A DNA stretch of 64,000 bases from Castanea sativa. Its lineage: Eukaryota; Streptophyta; Magnoliopsida; Fagales; Fagaceae. Below the pieces are notes generated by a model that was not told the DNA's origin, did not search any database, and was given only the letters and a program-made list of their open reading frames with translations. The DNA is taken from NCBI RefSeq assembly GCF_040712315.1, contig NC_134013.1:88356001-88420000 (forward strand). The letters run 5' to 3'. The position numbers and the translations under genes are program-made. Shown here one piece after another: positions 1-12,813 of the stretch (positions are counted from its first letter, which is position 1; each line of letters opens with the position of its first letter).

Positions 1-312
1 GGCACATATCCCACACCAAACACAAAAAATAACTCCCTAGCAGATGTTGCATATGTTGCATATATTTGGCACATATACCATTTTGTGTCCGTACCATTGT
101 AAATTTGCAACGGTACTGACAGATGTGGTAAACCAAAATAATGTATTTTAATGTATAGTAAATATTATTTTAATGTGTAGTAAATATTTTTTTAATGTAT
201 GGAATTGAATTATAAAACATCTGATAAAAGAAATGTTGCAAAATAATGCGGATAAAATAATAATGTAGGCATTTGGTATGACAAAATGGCATAATTTTTT
301 CACCAGCTGCTA
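1..312. repeat. Probable MITE or other transposon fragment at the window edge
   Basis: No coding sequence is visible. The stretch has short internal repeats (for example tagtaaatatt and taatgtatgg) and ends in a phrase, gctgctacggatgctct, that I recognise as typical of short plant DNA-transposon ends. The left part lies outside the window, so neither terminal repeat pairing nor a target duplication can be tested. Confidence 0.3.
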
Positions 313-957
313 CGGATGCTCTAATAATAGTAAGTTGAATTGCAAATTTTGTTTCAGAATCTAAATCTGTTTTGAGTTATTTAAAGAGTCAAGTGAAGGG
401 TATTAATATACATAAACCCACCTCAATTTGATATATAATTTTATCTACAGAAGTACTAAAGGCGTCCATAGTTCAAACTTCAAACACCTAACCAGACTGA
501 AATGAATATTTCTTTAAAAAGATAATATTCACCTTTATTTTTTCTCTCTTTCTAAAAATAATGATACTTCTTAAATAGTTAACATTTACTTAATTCCATA
601 TTATCCTCTGTTTTAAAACTTCTTTACCTATTCAAGTATAAAGAAAATTTATTATTTTCTTCATTAATAAGAGTAATGTCCCATTAACTTGGCTGCTTTG
701 TCTTTTCCAAAAAGACCAACAGAAACAGAAGATCTCACTAGTAGGCTGAAACTAACAGCCCAAGATCCAATTGTTAAAATATCATCCTTTCCTTTTCTTG
801 TGGGACTGAATGAATAGTTGATAATGAACTTTGCCCTTATGAATGGTTGCTATTATGAGCAACATACGCTGCCATCCTGCAATGAACTGTTTTTGCAGCT
901 TACAGTTCTTGATAATCAACCAAAATCCCTTTTACCACGGGGTTGCAAGGTTCTAAA

Positions 958-961
<4 letters not shown>

Positions 962-992
<31 letters not shown>
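962..992. repeat. (GA)n microsatellite
   Basis: An uninterrupted run of about fifteen GA dinucleotides lies downstream of the NIPA stop codon. It lies in what may be 3' flanking sequence of that gene; no function is implied. Confidence 0.9.
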
Positions 993-994
<2 letters not shown>

Positions 995-1368
995 CCATGC
1001 ATATGGCCATAACAGAACTTCCCAACTCAAATTTCAGAAAGAATACCACTGAAGCTTGGAAATGTACGACTAGAATACACTATATATATAACAAATGTGC
1101 ACAAAATTATGTTGGTCAATGACTTTCGTATGAAGTGGTGAGAAAGAGGATACAATGCAACAGCCGAAAGCATGGTCACTAGAATAGCAAAGAGAAAAAA
1201 GAAAAAGAAAAAGAAGAGAAAAGAAAATTAAATTTGACCCTTCCCTCTCTGTGTCCAAAAAGAATATGATCGGGAAGTTGGGATAACTTCATAAAACACA
1301 AGTTGCATCAGGAAGATCCCTCCCAAGATAAAGCACGCACAGTTTTTAGGACTGGCAGCAAAGCATAA

Positions 1369-3414
1369 TCATACTGACGACCTTAAGGATTCCTGCCGCC
1401 TAAGAGGGATGCCTTCACCGTTAAGGCCATCCTCTTCTGAGTGCTTGGAAAGTCGCATGGCCATAGACGATGACAAACCTGTACATGATTTGACAATATT
1501 ATTCGTACATTTGTCAGAACGGCAAAAATGAATTGAAGACTTAAAAAACATGAGTGCCTGTGAGATAAGAGTCATAGGACCCTTGTTATAACTTATAACC
1601 TATTATAATTCAAAATGAAGGGTTCACAAGAACAATATAGAGAGCATACCATCAGACATATCCTTTGTTTTGTGAAGCAGAAAAGTTCCCGAGAGGATAG
1701 TCACAAAGCCACATATTTCTGTGATTACCTGGGTTGGACTCTGCCTATCCCAGTCCTGAATGTAAATTAAGATTCCATAATGTCATCAACTCAAGATTAT
1801 CATATGAAAATTGCAAAAACCAGTCTACTAGACTCAATAATGTAACCCCAAGTGAGAGGAGGAGCTGAAACTACTGAAAAATAAAACCAGAAACTGCTCA
1901 TCATATAGTGGCTAAATCCAATATAACATAATTAAAAAAGCAAGATCATCATCTTTCCAAACCCAGCCTTTGCCTCCCCCCACGTGAGGGGAGAGAAAGA
2001 GAGAGAGAGAGAGATTCACTAAGACTACAAACATGGTCTAAAAAAAGAAATCAATCTAGGTCACGTAACAAGACACAAGGAACTTCAGTAGAAATCTTAC
2101 TTATCCAAAAAAGTATTTAATTAAAAAAAAAGAGTAAAAAACCTTCTGTAGAAATCTTGCAAAGAAAGCCATATTGAATGCAAATGCAATGGACAATGAT
2201 AATAAAGATAGTTCTTGAACACGAAACATCAGAGGTCCAATTCCTACAGTGAAACGGTTGTTATCATGATCTTAATGATGCTACAAACCAGGATAGAGTA
2301 TTGTGCAAGGCCCCAGAGTGTTGTTCAACCTTAAAAACTGAGAAGGCCACTGTTCATCCAAAAGGCACTCAAGGAATCACCAAACTCCTGTTCTTTCAGG
2401 TAAGAAATTTTCTCCTCTGGACTAGTGACACCACTATACAAAATAAGAGCTTGCGCTCCACCAGATCAACATCTCAGCCATGAAAGCCACTCCAGAAATT
2501 TGGAGGCCATTCATGACTGCACACAGACCAGAAAATGTCACAAATTTAAACAGAACCAACAGCAACAGCATATGGAACGAGAGAAAGGGCATTTGTAAGA
2601 CCCTTGTTTTATTGGTTAATAAAACACACAGTTATTGGGTCTTGAACCCACAGCCTCACCCTCCAAACCATTATTATGGGAGAAAGAAGTGTCAATTGAG
2701 CCATACACTAGCTCATAGGCTAGAAAAGGTGTTTGTAAAGAGCTATCTCAACAACAAAGATCCAATATTAACATCATTACCAAAGCCCCATCTTCAAAAT
2801 GGACTCCATCACTTATTGTTTTTGGTTTATTGCTATGATTTAAGAGCAAAGTTATCTTCAACATCCTTTTTTCCTTAAACAACCAGTTCAAGACAACAAC
2901 AGCCACCTTTTGGACTTTCTTTATACCATCAATCTTCATTATTTCCACACCTGTACTCTTAGCTCTAAGAAGGCCATAGCTATTCAAACTTTGTGTCATG
3001 GCTGTTTAACTTATCAAAAAGAAGGCTAAAGCTATTAATGCCCAATAGTCTAGTTACTTTAGTGCAACAGTACCTGATGAAGTTATGGAAGACTAATATG
3101 CTACAACTTTGCAGTAGTTATGGAAGACTAATATGCTACAGCTTTGCAAATTCACCTATTCAAGAATTATTTTGTTGGGTCCTCATGTGAAGTCCAATTG
3201 AAGTGAAAGTCATGTCATTTTAATAGCCTAAGTATGAGTCTTTTAGGGTTAAAACAGTTTTTAATTTGGGTTTTTATTTTATTAGTTATGGTCAATTTTA
3301 TATTCAGGGGCAAATCTGTAATTTCTGCAATTACTGCAAATTAAGGGTGTTTTAGTAATTTAGTTGAGTCTAGGATCTTCTAGGGTATTCTAAGTATCTT
3401 AGGTTTAGAGTCTT

Positions 3415-3445
<31 letters not shown>

Positions 3446-6400
3446 TGTGCTCAATGTATTCAAAGAGTAGAATGAGTTGATTAATAAAATTGAGTGTTTT
3501 GAACAAAAGGCACATTGACCTTTGTTGGTTCTTTGTTCTCTCTTCTTTCTTTCTTTCTTAAGTTACTGTTCATGAGTATTGTTCACACAGCCCTTATTTC
3601 TCTCTAATTCTTCTTCTTTCCTAGCCCTAAAACCACCACAAACTTAGACAATTCTCTAATTTGTCCTACATCAGTACTGTCACGTACTTTCCTCAATTTG
3701 GTTACTTTCTTTTCAGGCCAGTGGTCTGGCTTGTCCAGAAAATTTTCAATTGTTTCTCAGTATCACACTTTAAAGTACATGATAGGTTTTAGCTCACTTT
3801 GACATCTTTGTAAATGTGGGTCAGATTCACCCCCAATCTTCCCTCATAACTAGTCATACTTCAGATATGACCACAAATTTGACTATGGGAAAAAAAAGGC
3901 TTGATACAAAAGAGAAACTGGGGGGGAGTGCGGATTGATGAAGGAAACAAAGTTTCACTCTGGTTTGATATTTAGCTTCTAAATTTGGAAAAAGAATTAA
4001 CTATGATGCAGGAAGTTTTCTACCTACCAAAGTTTCTATTGTATTCATAAATGGAGAATGGAGACAGAAGTCTGCTAGAACAGAAGATATTAACACCATT
4101 CAGGCTGGTACCTCTCAAATTCAGTTGGTTGAGAATGATAGAATAGTCCAGGCTCTAACAAAATCTGGTGTTTTATCTTGTAATTCAGCATGGGAAATGT
4201 TTTGAGTGAGGAAGGAGAAAGTGGAATGGTGGAAATTGGTCTGGGATAGTGCCATTGTCCCTGATTTATTCATTCTATGGCTAGCTATTAAAGAAGGCTT
4301 CCCACTCAAGATAGGGTTGCTGCCAGGGGCTGGACTGGTGATATTCTTTGTAACTTCTGCAGAAACCAGATGGATAGAAGGAATCATCTCTTTTTCGAGC
4401 CCTTTTTTAGTTTTTAGTCATAGGATTTGGAGTCAGGTGCTAGGGGTCTGTATGCAGTATCCTCAGACACATATTTGGGATGAAATCATTTAATGGGTGT
4501 TGAAGGTCCAAAAAGCAGTTGTCTAAGATCTATAGTAAGGAAGGTTGTCTTAGCAACTACTATCTATCACATTTGGATCCAGAGGAATACCAGAATTCAC
4601 ATTGGAAGAATTTTTTTTTTGATAGGTAATAACAATTTTATTAATAGAAAATCCCTTAATACACAAGAAATATACTAAGAGAGCAATAAAATCAAGAAAA
4701 AGAACAACTATCTATGAAAGCTAACAAAATAGAAGAGGAATGGTTGGGTAACACAGTTATCCACTCATGCAAAGCCCTAAAAAGAACAGCTTCAATTCCA
4801 TCAAAGGCCTTTCTACATCTTCAAATGCTCTACGGTCATATTCCTTCCAAATCAACCACAACAAGCACAAAGGAATAGCCCGCCACACATCACTAATAAC
4901 CCTTCTACTCCCCTTCCCATAAGCCAACACATCAAGGACTCTTTGAGGCATAACACCCTAAACCCCGAATAGACAGAACACAAGGGACCACAGCTCACTA
5001 GCACACTCACAGGGAAGAAACTTATGGCCAATAGTTTTCCCAGCCTTCTTGCACATATAACACCACTCACTCACATATAACTTACAATGCTGTAGATTAT
5101 CAATTGTCAGAATCTTACCCAGAGCAGCATTCCACGTGAAAAAGGAAGCCTGGAGTGGAATTTTGACCCTCAAGATAGTCTTCAGGGAAAAAACTTTACA
5201 CCTCAAAAAGGAAGTGCTCTATAGTAGGACTTAACCTCAAATAATTTATTCTTATTAGGCCACTGACACAACTTATCTTCCACATCCCTAGCCTTTGATG
5301 AGCAAAGATCTATGAAGGTGATCAACACTTCTAATTCCCAGTTATGTAAAAGCCTTGTAAACATAACATCCCAAAACATGGAACCATCCCTTCAACACAA
5401 ATAATCCACCACAGTGGTCCCTTTATCCTGAGCAATGCCATACAGAAGAGGGAAAGCATCCTTCAGAACCCCATCCCCACACCACCAATCTAGCCAAAAA
5501 CGAACATAGGTTCCTTTTCCAACACCTGGCAAAACAATGCCAATCCAAACGAATAAATTTTGACAGAGGAAATCTAGTAAAGACCATTATCAATGATGTT
5601 CGATGGAGATGTGGATTTGAATTCCATCTAAGGTTTCTGATATGGACAGGTTTCTATGTAATCAGCTAAGGATTCAAAATACATATGGAGAGGATTCTAT
5701 GTATCTGCTGAAGTTTGTTGTGCACCGTGGGAGAGCTGCAGTTAATGAAAGTTCATGCATGAAAGTTGTCTTGGAATAGATGAGAGAAGTAGGTTGTATG
5801 TTTTGTTTGCTTTGTTCGCAGCTATTGCTGATGTCCAGTGTTTTGAACTCTATCATAATTGTTTTGTTACTTACTTTAATAATAACTTATTCATTCAAAA
5901 AAGAAGAAAAAGTACAGGAAACCTACCAAATACCATGTGGATTACAATAGTTACACATTTTTTAATTATTTAGCTTACTCTAGATGCTAGACCCTTAGGA
6001 TTGCTAAACATCTTCCAATACTTAACTTATTCCACTCTGATCTTCTCAACAGAAGCCATCTTGTTGGCAAAGACATAATATCACATGCTCTCATACTATT
6101 TTCCATTCCATCATACACGTCTGTTATATTGAACCTATTTCAATTTTGAAAAAGGAAGTGCCAACTGGGCTAGAGTTCACTGGTGAACTAAATAAATAAT
6201 ATTTATGAAGTGAAAAAGAAATAGAGTTTTCAGATAACCCTGTTCAGTAGAAGAATATACCTTAAACATGATCACACTAGCCACAATAGTTAGTGATGTG
6301 AACATAACATAGTATATGGGAGATACAACAGCCGTGTTGAAGGTATCAAGTGCCTGCATTGGACAAACAAGGAAAAAAGAAATCAAAGGAGAAATTATGC

Positions 6401-6494
6401 ACGGTAACTATAAAACAGCAGAACCAAAAGTAAAGAAAAATATTTGACTACAATATCCAGAAGAAGAAAATACATGTTCTTAGTTAATGTAAAA

Positions 6495-6544
<50 letters not shown>

Positions 6545-9500
6545 AAGTTTTGGCCCCAAGGAGTGGGAGAAGAGGAGGAGATTCGAACAAGTGACTTTTG
6601 CTTCATGAGGTGTGGTCCCTAGCCAATTGTGCTACCCCTTGGGGTTGTAATGTCCAAGAATTTTCTAGTTCAAGTCCATGCCTCATTCATTTCAAGATAG
6701 CTCATAATGCCTCTCATTCTCCTTTTGACAATGAGTTTTATCTCAAACAACTCCTCCCCCATGAGAAAGGTGAATGGTAAAGCAGTGGGATCAAAATCCA
6801 CTGGGTATATACAATTTAGAAAGAGCCTTGCACGCTCAAAGGCCTTTCTGTTAAAAAAATTATTTACTCATTATTCATCCCTTCAACTACAGGATAAGTA
6901 ATTATAGCACATAACCAATTGTATTAATCACCATCCAAGACATCCGTAGTAAAGAGAAATACTTCCCATGCCCAACCCATAGCAATTTATTCAATCCAAA
7001 GACCACCTTCGGTCAAATTACATATAACATTAGTCTAATTGAACTCAATAATCTATTTTGCTCTCCCCAAGTTTCCAAACCATGAACAAAAAGGAAAACT
7101 GTTCATCAGTGACAACTTACAAGTATCTAATTCTCCATACCCTTTTCTTAGTCTAGCCAAATGATTCTCTCACCTCAAACTCCACCGAACCCATAAATTG
7201 CTACATGACATCTTAAAGAGCGAATATCTTCTTTCAGAGAGATGATGAAGTTGTTGGAACTCGTACACTAATCAAAATTCCTTTACCCAACCAAAACCTC
7301 TTTATTCTTTTTAATCAACCTGTACCAAGAAACTCCCTACAGTGATTAAAAGGGGTGAATATACAATAAGATATAAGTGAGATCATCCTTTCAGAATCTC
7401 ATCAAGTTCTTGGAAAACCTCATGAAACCCCAAAATCGCACCACCAACACCTCCATCCAATGGTGAATCCATCCTCCAAAGAGAACTCCAATTGCAGGCA
7501 AAGGTCATTTTTCTGGTCAGTCAATAAGGACGAATACTTGGAATGAGAATCGAACCCAAACACAGACAATGAGGTTAGTTGCAGCAGGCATGCCCTTGTG
7601 AGCAAGTATTAATGACACGTGCATATCTTGGACAAGGGCCACAAATTTCATGTTACGGGAATATACTTTAGTGTCTTCCCATGCTTTAGGATATCAACGT
7701 CCTTGCCACTCAAGAAACATAGCCCCTTACAAGCATGAAAATGAGATGGATTTTACTAATCCCACGTAATTTCATTTCCTTATTTACAGAGCATGGAGAT
7801 CTATTATGGAACCTTCATGTTTAAGAGCTTTGAAAAAGTTATCCGTTTAATGGGAATATAGTGCTATACTCCATTCATCATAAATCATTATGATAGGATA
7901 ATTTCAAATAAGTAATATAAAATTTGGTACTACAGTAGAAGTAGTGAAAATAAAACTACTTAAAGAAGGTAAAAAAAAAATAAGAGAAAGGCGGGGATAT
8001 GAGAGATGGATGTACCTTGTTCAAATAATTCATTTGGGTGAGCACACAAGCAATTACCACTACAGTGAATACCCAAGTTTGAGGATAAATTAGTTGATTC
8101 ATTCCCGACAATGTCAACTTCAACGCAATTCCAATTGCTTTGACACTCATGACCTGTCAAAGGGCACCCTTATGATAAAAACACTTAGAAGATATGACCT
8201 GGTAAAAGCATACACTTTCAACAAGTTTACAACCAAATACAGATACATACCGATAAAGAACCTACAAGAGAACAAACTCCAATGTAAACCATTATGTGTG
8301 TCTGACCATATTGTGGGATAAAGTAGAATATAAGTATCAATGCAGCTGTTATAACCAAAGCTGCATACATGAGAAAAGCTGCAAAAGAAACAACAGAAAA
8401 AGTACATCTTTTTAACTTAACCAAATGAGTGTCAAAAAAACATATGAACATAAAAACCCAAGAATGAAATAATCCATAAACACAAATAATTCCCTGAAAC
8501 ATTACATTACCTGGGTCCATAGCAAGTTCCCAGACTTCCGTTACAGAATGAATTTCACGTTCTTGAGGAGCATGTAGAACAATTGTTGTAGAACCCACAA
8601 CACACAGAACACAACCAAGAATTCCAAAAATATGTAACCTCTCCCGTAATATAATGTGCGCAAGTGCAGCACTGCAAAACAATATGACAGTCAGCACTCA
8701 GGCCTCAACAATTGATAACTATATGATTAAGATATATCCTCTCAAAAAATAAAATCCGAAAATTCAAACGAGCTATGAAATCCAAATTTTTTATCATGCC
8801 TGATAATAATGCTGAGAGCCCCAAGAGGAGTGACCAGTAAAGCTGGCGCAAATGCATAAGCTGCAAAATTAGCAATTTCCCCAACAATCACTGTTGAAAT
8901 AGCAATTGTCCATCAGTGTTCACATATTTTACTAAAATCATAAACTATAAGTGACTTAAACAACAGAAAAAATGACTTAAAAATGCTTTCTTTTGTGAGT
9001 AGCTTCTAGAATTTAACATGTAGATGTCAAATGAAGAAAACTTCCATAATCATTTTATTTATAAAATGGTTATATAGGGTTTGAAATTTATAACGGTTTG
9101 GTTACTCCATCTAAAGTTATGACAAGCCTTAGTATCAACAAGACCTAGAGAGAGAAAAATTAAAATAGAACTCTGTGTGCCACTTTAGTTGATGGCAGAG
9201 GTCAAAATGTCTATGCATTGGTTATATAATAGAATCTTCAAAAAAAAAATCATTATCTGTTTTTTTTTTTTTTTGGATAGGTAAAGGCATTTTCATTATT
9301 CTGTAAGGATTTTCTGTAGAAGTTGTTGGTACATACTAAGCACAAGGAGTTTACTTCTTTTCACCACATTATTCTATATTCATTGGAGGATTTTTGTCTT
9401 TACCCTCATTTAGTCCCCATCGATCCAGCAGCCAAAATGGATAAATGAACTTAGATGGGGTCTGTTGTGGATGATAATTGTATCAATTTTTGAATCAGTA

Positions 9501-11408
9501 CTTATAAAAGGTACATACTGTTCTGTTTGTGAGAATAGGTAGAATAGAACAAATTGACTGATTGCACAATGCATTGCTTCTATAATGAGTAGCAATCTAT
9601 TTTCTGCTTGTTTCCATCTTAAATAGTGGTTCATCAAAGGGAAAGTCTAACGGCAAATATAGTCATTGATTAAAAAGAAATGAAATTATTAAAAACTCAC
9701 TCGTTATCATGCCCACCCACCAAAGTGGCTCATATAAGTAAGAATAGCCTCCAACACCTGTACAAAACATCAATGAACTTAATTTCAGGAAACTATGTTA
9801 CAAATGACATTAACATATTAAATACATCCAAAGTAAACAAGAGAAAGCAAGCGCCAAATAGTGCAACATGCATCCCCACCAGCAACAGTTAACATTATAG
9901 ACAATGAACTTAATTTCAGGAAAATATGTTACAAATGACATTAACATATTAAATATATCTAAAGTAAACAAGAATAAGCAAGCGCCAAATAGTGCAACAT
10001 GCATCCCCACCAGCAACAGTTAACATTACAAACATGCAAGTACAACGCAACTGCTCCAAAATGATAACATAAATAAGTAGTGCAAAGACACCATTAATTC
10101 ATGTACAGTACATAGTACATACAGGCATTCAGTACATTCATTCATTCAGTCCGAGCACACGTTAAAAGAATAGAACCGTCTTTCCCAAACTTGTCCCTCA
10201 GCTTGACAAGACTCCCAAATCCTCAACAATGTTATAAAACAGCACTATTAAATTTGGATACTGTCAGTCCAACATTGCTATACCGAGGATCTGTTTAAAC
10301 TCTAAACTCAAATTTGCCATTGAATTTTCCAATACATGATTGGATATCACCCCCCCCCCCCCACCCCAAATCAGAAAAATGAAAAGAAAAGAGGCAAATG
10401 CCCCATAAATTCTTCTTTAACTACATCACTAGGTCAAGTAATTTCCCATAACCATCCAACTCCGCATAATCAATTTTACTATCCATAGAAAACTCCTAAC
10501 TCAAATTCTCCACTAGATAGATTTTCAATGTGGCAATAGTTCAACCTGTTTCTGATATTCAAATCAATCAAAACCTGCATCTCTCTTCCAACCAAAAATA
10601 TCAACAAAATCAAATCCACATGCAGCAATCATGAAGAATTGAATAATATGAAGAACTTTAATTACATTGACAGTTTAACTCATTTTCACACAATTCACAC
10701 TAGGATTAGAAAGCAAAATACCTCAACTTTCACTCTTCAATCACTCACTCACTCACTCACTCACTAATCACACTAATGCTTTGAAATTCATCAAACACTT
10801 TTGGCAATTCCAAGCAAAACCTAAATATCAACAAAATCAAATCCACCCGCAGCAATCGTGAAGAATTGAATAATATGAAGAACTTTAATCCCATTGACTC
10901 TTTAACTCATTTTCACACAATTCACACTAAGATTTGAAAGCAAAATAACTCAACTTTCACTCTCCGATCACTCACTAATCACACTATTGCTTTGAAATTC
11001 ATCAAAAGCTCTTTTGCAAATTCCAAGCAAAACCTAAATATCAACAAAATCAAATCCACACGAAGCGATAGCTACTTATGCTTTCCAACTAATCACATTG
11101 ACGATTCAACTCATTTTCAAACTAAGATTTGAAAAAATCGAAATCCCTCAACTTTGACTTTCCCGATCACTCACTCACTCACTCACTAATCACAATCAAT
11201 GCTTTCACTTTCACACCAAAAAAAAAAATCAAACGAAACCTCAACGAAAACGACACAAACCTGCTCTGACTCCAGAAGCACCAGCCTTCTTCAATCCCTT
11301 CTTCTTCACGATGAAGCTCGCGCCGATGAAGAAGCTGGACGAGAGAGCAAGAACCAGACCTTTGATGTTGTCACTCGACATTTCCTCACGCCAGCTCGTC
11401 GATGACAT
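1369..11408 (-). CDS. NIPA: NIPA-type probable magnesium transporter, nine exons, intact
   Basis: The plant NIPA family contains multi-pass membrane proteins annotated as probable Mg2+ transporters. Exons on the minus strand: 11408-11261, 9757-9701, 8890-8800, 8671-8511, 8378-8251, 8153-8016, 6353-6261, 1755-1650 and 1478-1369. The joined CDS is 1032 nt (343 aa plus stop) and stays in frame at every junction. Family landmarks are the N-terminal [14 protein letters not shown] helix, [15 protein letters not shown], the [12 protein letters not shown] segment, VTPLGALS, and [14 protein letters not shown] near the end; the C-terminal tail is hydrophilic and serine-rich. Hydrophobic stretches are spread across the whole protein, as expected for about nine membrane helices. 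I chose the ATG at 11408 because a tryptophan-arginine-glutamate lead before MSSDNIKG is usual in this subfamily; 11381 is an alternative start. Intron 3 (8672-8799) uses a GC donor, the other seven use GT. Intron 8 is 4.5 kb and full of transposon remnants. No premature stop is present. Confidence 0.93.
2596..2735. repeat. Short repeat with tRNA-like B-box wording
   Basis: The segment contains gggtcttgaacccacagcc followed by caattgagccatacactagc. This wording recurs in degenerate form near 6570-6640, 14870-14945 and 38595-38670 and resembles the tail of tRNA-related or LINE-derived plant repeats. It lies in NIPA intron 8. Which element it comes from is not clear. Confidence 0.35.
3170..3660 (+). 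repeat. Possible solo or truncated LTR in NIPA intron 8
   Basis: The stretch runs from tgttgggtcctcatgtg through a TATA-like tctttatatatatgtg, a (TG)n run at 3422-3446, and attaataaaattgagtg, a sequence order typical of the promoter and polyadenylation parts of plant LTRs. No second LTR, primer binding site or clear target duplication was found, so this call is tentative. Confidence 0.3.
3895..5660 (+). mobile_element. LINE ORF2 C-terminal remnant, plus strand, split by another LINE
   Basis: Plus-strand frames give broken pieces of the region after reverse transcriptase in plant LINEs: [12 protein letters not shown] at about 3930-3975, an FINGEWR-like segment near 4050, then WWKLVWDS and [19 protein letters not shown] (4230-4320), the zinc-binding zf-RVT region, and RIWSQVLG plus IYHIWIQRN near 4425-4590. 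The reading breaks at about 4612 and resumes at about 5573 with [10 protein letters not shown], a piece that normally follows directly. Many frameshifts and stops make it non-functional. It lies antisense to NIPA within intron 8. Confidence 0.75.
4613..5545 (-). mobile_element. 5'-truncated LINE, minus strand, inserted in the plus-strand LINE
   Basis: The element starts with a T run at 4613-4621, which is its poly(A) tail on the minus strand, followed by gataggtaataac. Going into the element, minus frames give [36 protein letters not shown] (zf-RVT), [17 protein letters not shown], and at the far end [19 protein letters not shown] with LLYGIAQDK, a block conserved in plant LINE ORF2. Stops and frame changes show it is dead. 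It lies in the same orientation as NIPA. A clean target duplication is not visible. Confidence 0.75.
6494..6541. repeat. (AT)n microsatellite in NIPA intron 8
   Basis: About 24 AT units in a pure run, directly before a repeat-derived segment (6545-6640) with the gattcgaacaagtgac phrase. No gene is affected, since it lies between exons 7 and 8 of NIPA. Confidence 0.9.
9770..10033. repeat. Two-copy tandem repeat of about 131 bp in NIPA intron 1
   Basis: The block beginning caatgaacttaatttcagg occurs at about 9770 and again at about 9903, each copy running through aagcaagcgccaaatagtg and ccaccagcaacagttaac. The copies differ at only a few positions, so the duplication is fairly recent. It begins about a dozen bases upstream, in gene orientation, of the exon 2 acceptor at 9758. 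Confidence 0.85.
10597..11200. repeat. Tandem repeat, 2.6 copies of about 213-227 bp, NIPA intron 1
   Basis: The phrase atatcaacaaaatcaaatcc occurs at about 10598, 10825 and 11038. Each copy continues with gaagaattgaataatatg (lost in the third), ttaactcattttcacac and a short run of cact repeats. The last copy is incomplete and runs almost to exon 1. Promoter-proximal plant introns can affect expression, so copy number here may vary between individuals; that is inference. Confidence 0.8.
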
Positions 11409-11760
11409 CGCCGCCGGACTCCGCACGGCCATCGCCGACGCCACAGCAGCTCAAAACCAGACCCGAATCCGAATCCGAATCCAAATCCAAATCCAAATCC
11501 AAATTCAAAACCCTAGCCTCCACCGGTGACTCTATCATACCCTCACCGGAAGGCGCATCGAAAACGATCTCCAAATCCTCTTCTTCTCGATTGAAAATGA
11601 CTCGGAGTGAATCAGAAAGAACGAGTTGGATTTGGATCTCAGAGTTCTTTTTTTTTTCTTTTTTTCTTTTTTTGAGTCTTAAATTTTTAGGTTTTGGATT
11701 TTGAATTAGATCGATAAATTAGAGAAAAGCATTTGATGTTTGTAACGCTTTGTAAATTGT
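11409..11760 (-). promoter_or_regulatory. NIPA 5' untranslated and promoter-proximal region
   Basis: Immediately upstream of the start codon, in gene orientation, lies a relatively GC-rich stretch with a hexamer repeat at about 11460-11506 (plus-strand gaatcc then aaatcc units), followed by pyrimidine- and T-rich DNA. Frames through it on both strands are open over short distances because of the repeat, but I see no convincing product. I cannot place the transcription start. Confidence 0.4.
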
Positions 11761-12800
11761 CGGCGCTTGAGGAAGGTACAGCTGAGTGAGTTTTTTGTTT
11801 CTATTATTCATTTATATATGTATATATATTCTTGCTTAACTTTCTCAGATCGGAAACAAAGAGAGAGACAAGAAGATAGAGAGAGGAAGAGTGTGTTGTG
11901 GGGTTATAGTTTTTTTTTTTTTTTTTGCTTTTTTGTTTTTGTTTTTTTATTTATTTATTAGGATGAGATTAGTTATACCAAAATCCAAAATAGGGACTCA
12001 ACTCCGACTATGAGTGATCCACTTCATCTTCTTCTTTCTTTTATCTTTTATCTTTTTTCTTCTATCTAAATGTATTTTTCTTTTTTTTTTTTTTAAAAAT
12101 GTATTTTTCTATTTTAACTACTATTTCTTTCCTTTTCAATACAACAACCTCATTATAAATTTTGTATTCTTTTACCAAAATAAAGTATATATGATATATC
12201 TATTTAATTTTTGTGTGTACTATGTTGATTGATATGTTGTGGCTAACAAAAAAAATTTTAAAAAAAGTTTGTTTTAACTTAATATATATTGGAGTGGAAT
12301 AAGGGATTCTTGGATAGAATTATTATATTCTATAATGGGAGAAAATGAGTCATCATTTTATATTCTTGGTCCATTAAGATTAGACATATCATTCAAAGAA
12401 AAAAAATTAGACATTAAAATTTTGATAATAAAAAAATTAGACATCAAAATATTTTTATTAAATTCAGATTGGTCATGAATTAAATTAGATAAACTTTGAT
12501 TAAGTTATATATTACAATCATTGAATTTTTCTATACTTGATTAAATAATGCCTATTAAACTATTTGTAGACCCGAACTTTTCAAAAGTATATATAATTAA
12601 AAATGAAATCATAGACAAAACTTTCAATACTTAATGTTTCCTTTTGATCTGTATACCACTGAAAAATATATTTTTTAAGTGAATTTTTTTATCATGTAAA
12701 GATAGTTTCATCCGATGACAATTGCTCAAAAAAAAAGGTTTCAACCTATCGATAAGAAATTTTACTAGTTTTTTAAAAGAGACTTTACTATTTAAGCTAA
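11761..12800. other. AT-rich intergenic DNA without a recognisable gene
   Basis: The stretch holds T-rich runs (11909-11960, 12040-12100) and many stop codons in all frames. I find no convincing ORF, splice pattern or terminal inverted repeat. The right part runs into an inverted-repeat element that starts at about 12814. Confidence 0.6.
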
Positions 12801-12813
12801 ATAAAATCCATTA

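Noticed and set aside
818..1012. Short plus-strand open frame ending in repeated ER residues
   Set aside because: The C-terminus is only the (GA)n microsatellite read through; no homology or splice context supports it.
2301..2878. Two plus-strand open frames of 60 and 132 codons
   Set aside because: They lie inside NIPA intron 8 over repeat-derived DNA and show no domain; chance frames are more likely.
6560..6640. Possible tRNA gene (gattcgaac phrase)
   Set aside because: No acceptor stem or anticodon arm pairs around it; the phrase recurs in decayed repeats elsewhere in the window.
10735..11190. CRISPR-like spaced repeats in the cactcactcac blocks
   Set aside because: The repeats are simple tetranucleotide runs in large tandem units of a plant intron, with no uniform spacers or cas genes.
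11386..11704. Open frames over the NIPA leader with DSDSDS and KSKSKS runs
   Set aside because: The periodic residues come from the gaatcc/aaatcc hexamer repeat in the 5' region of NIPA.
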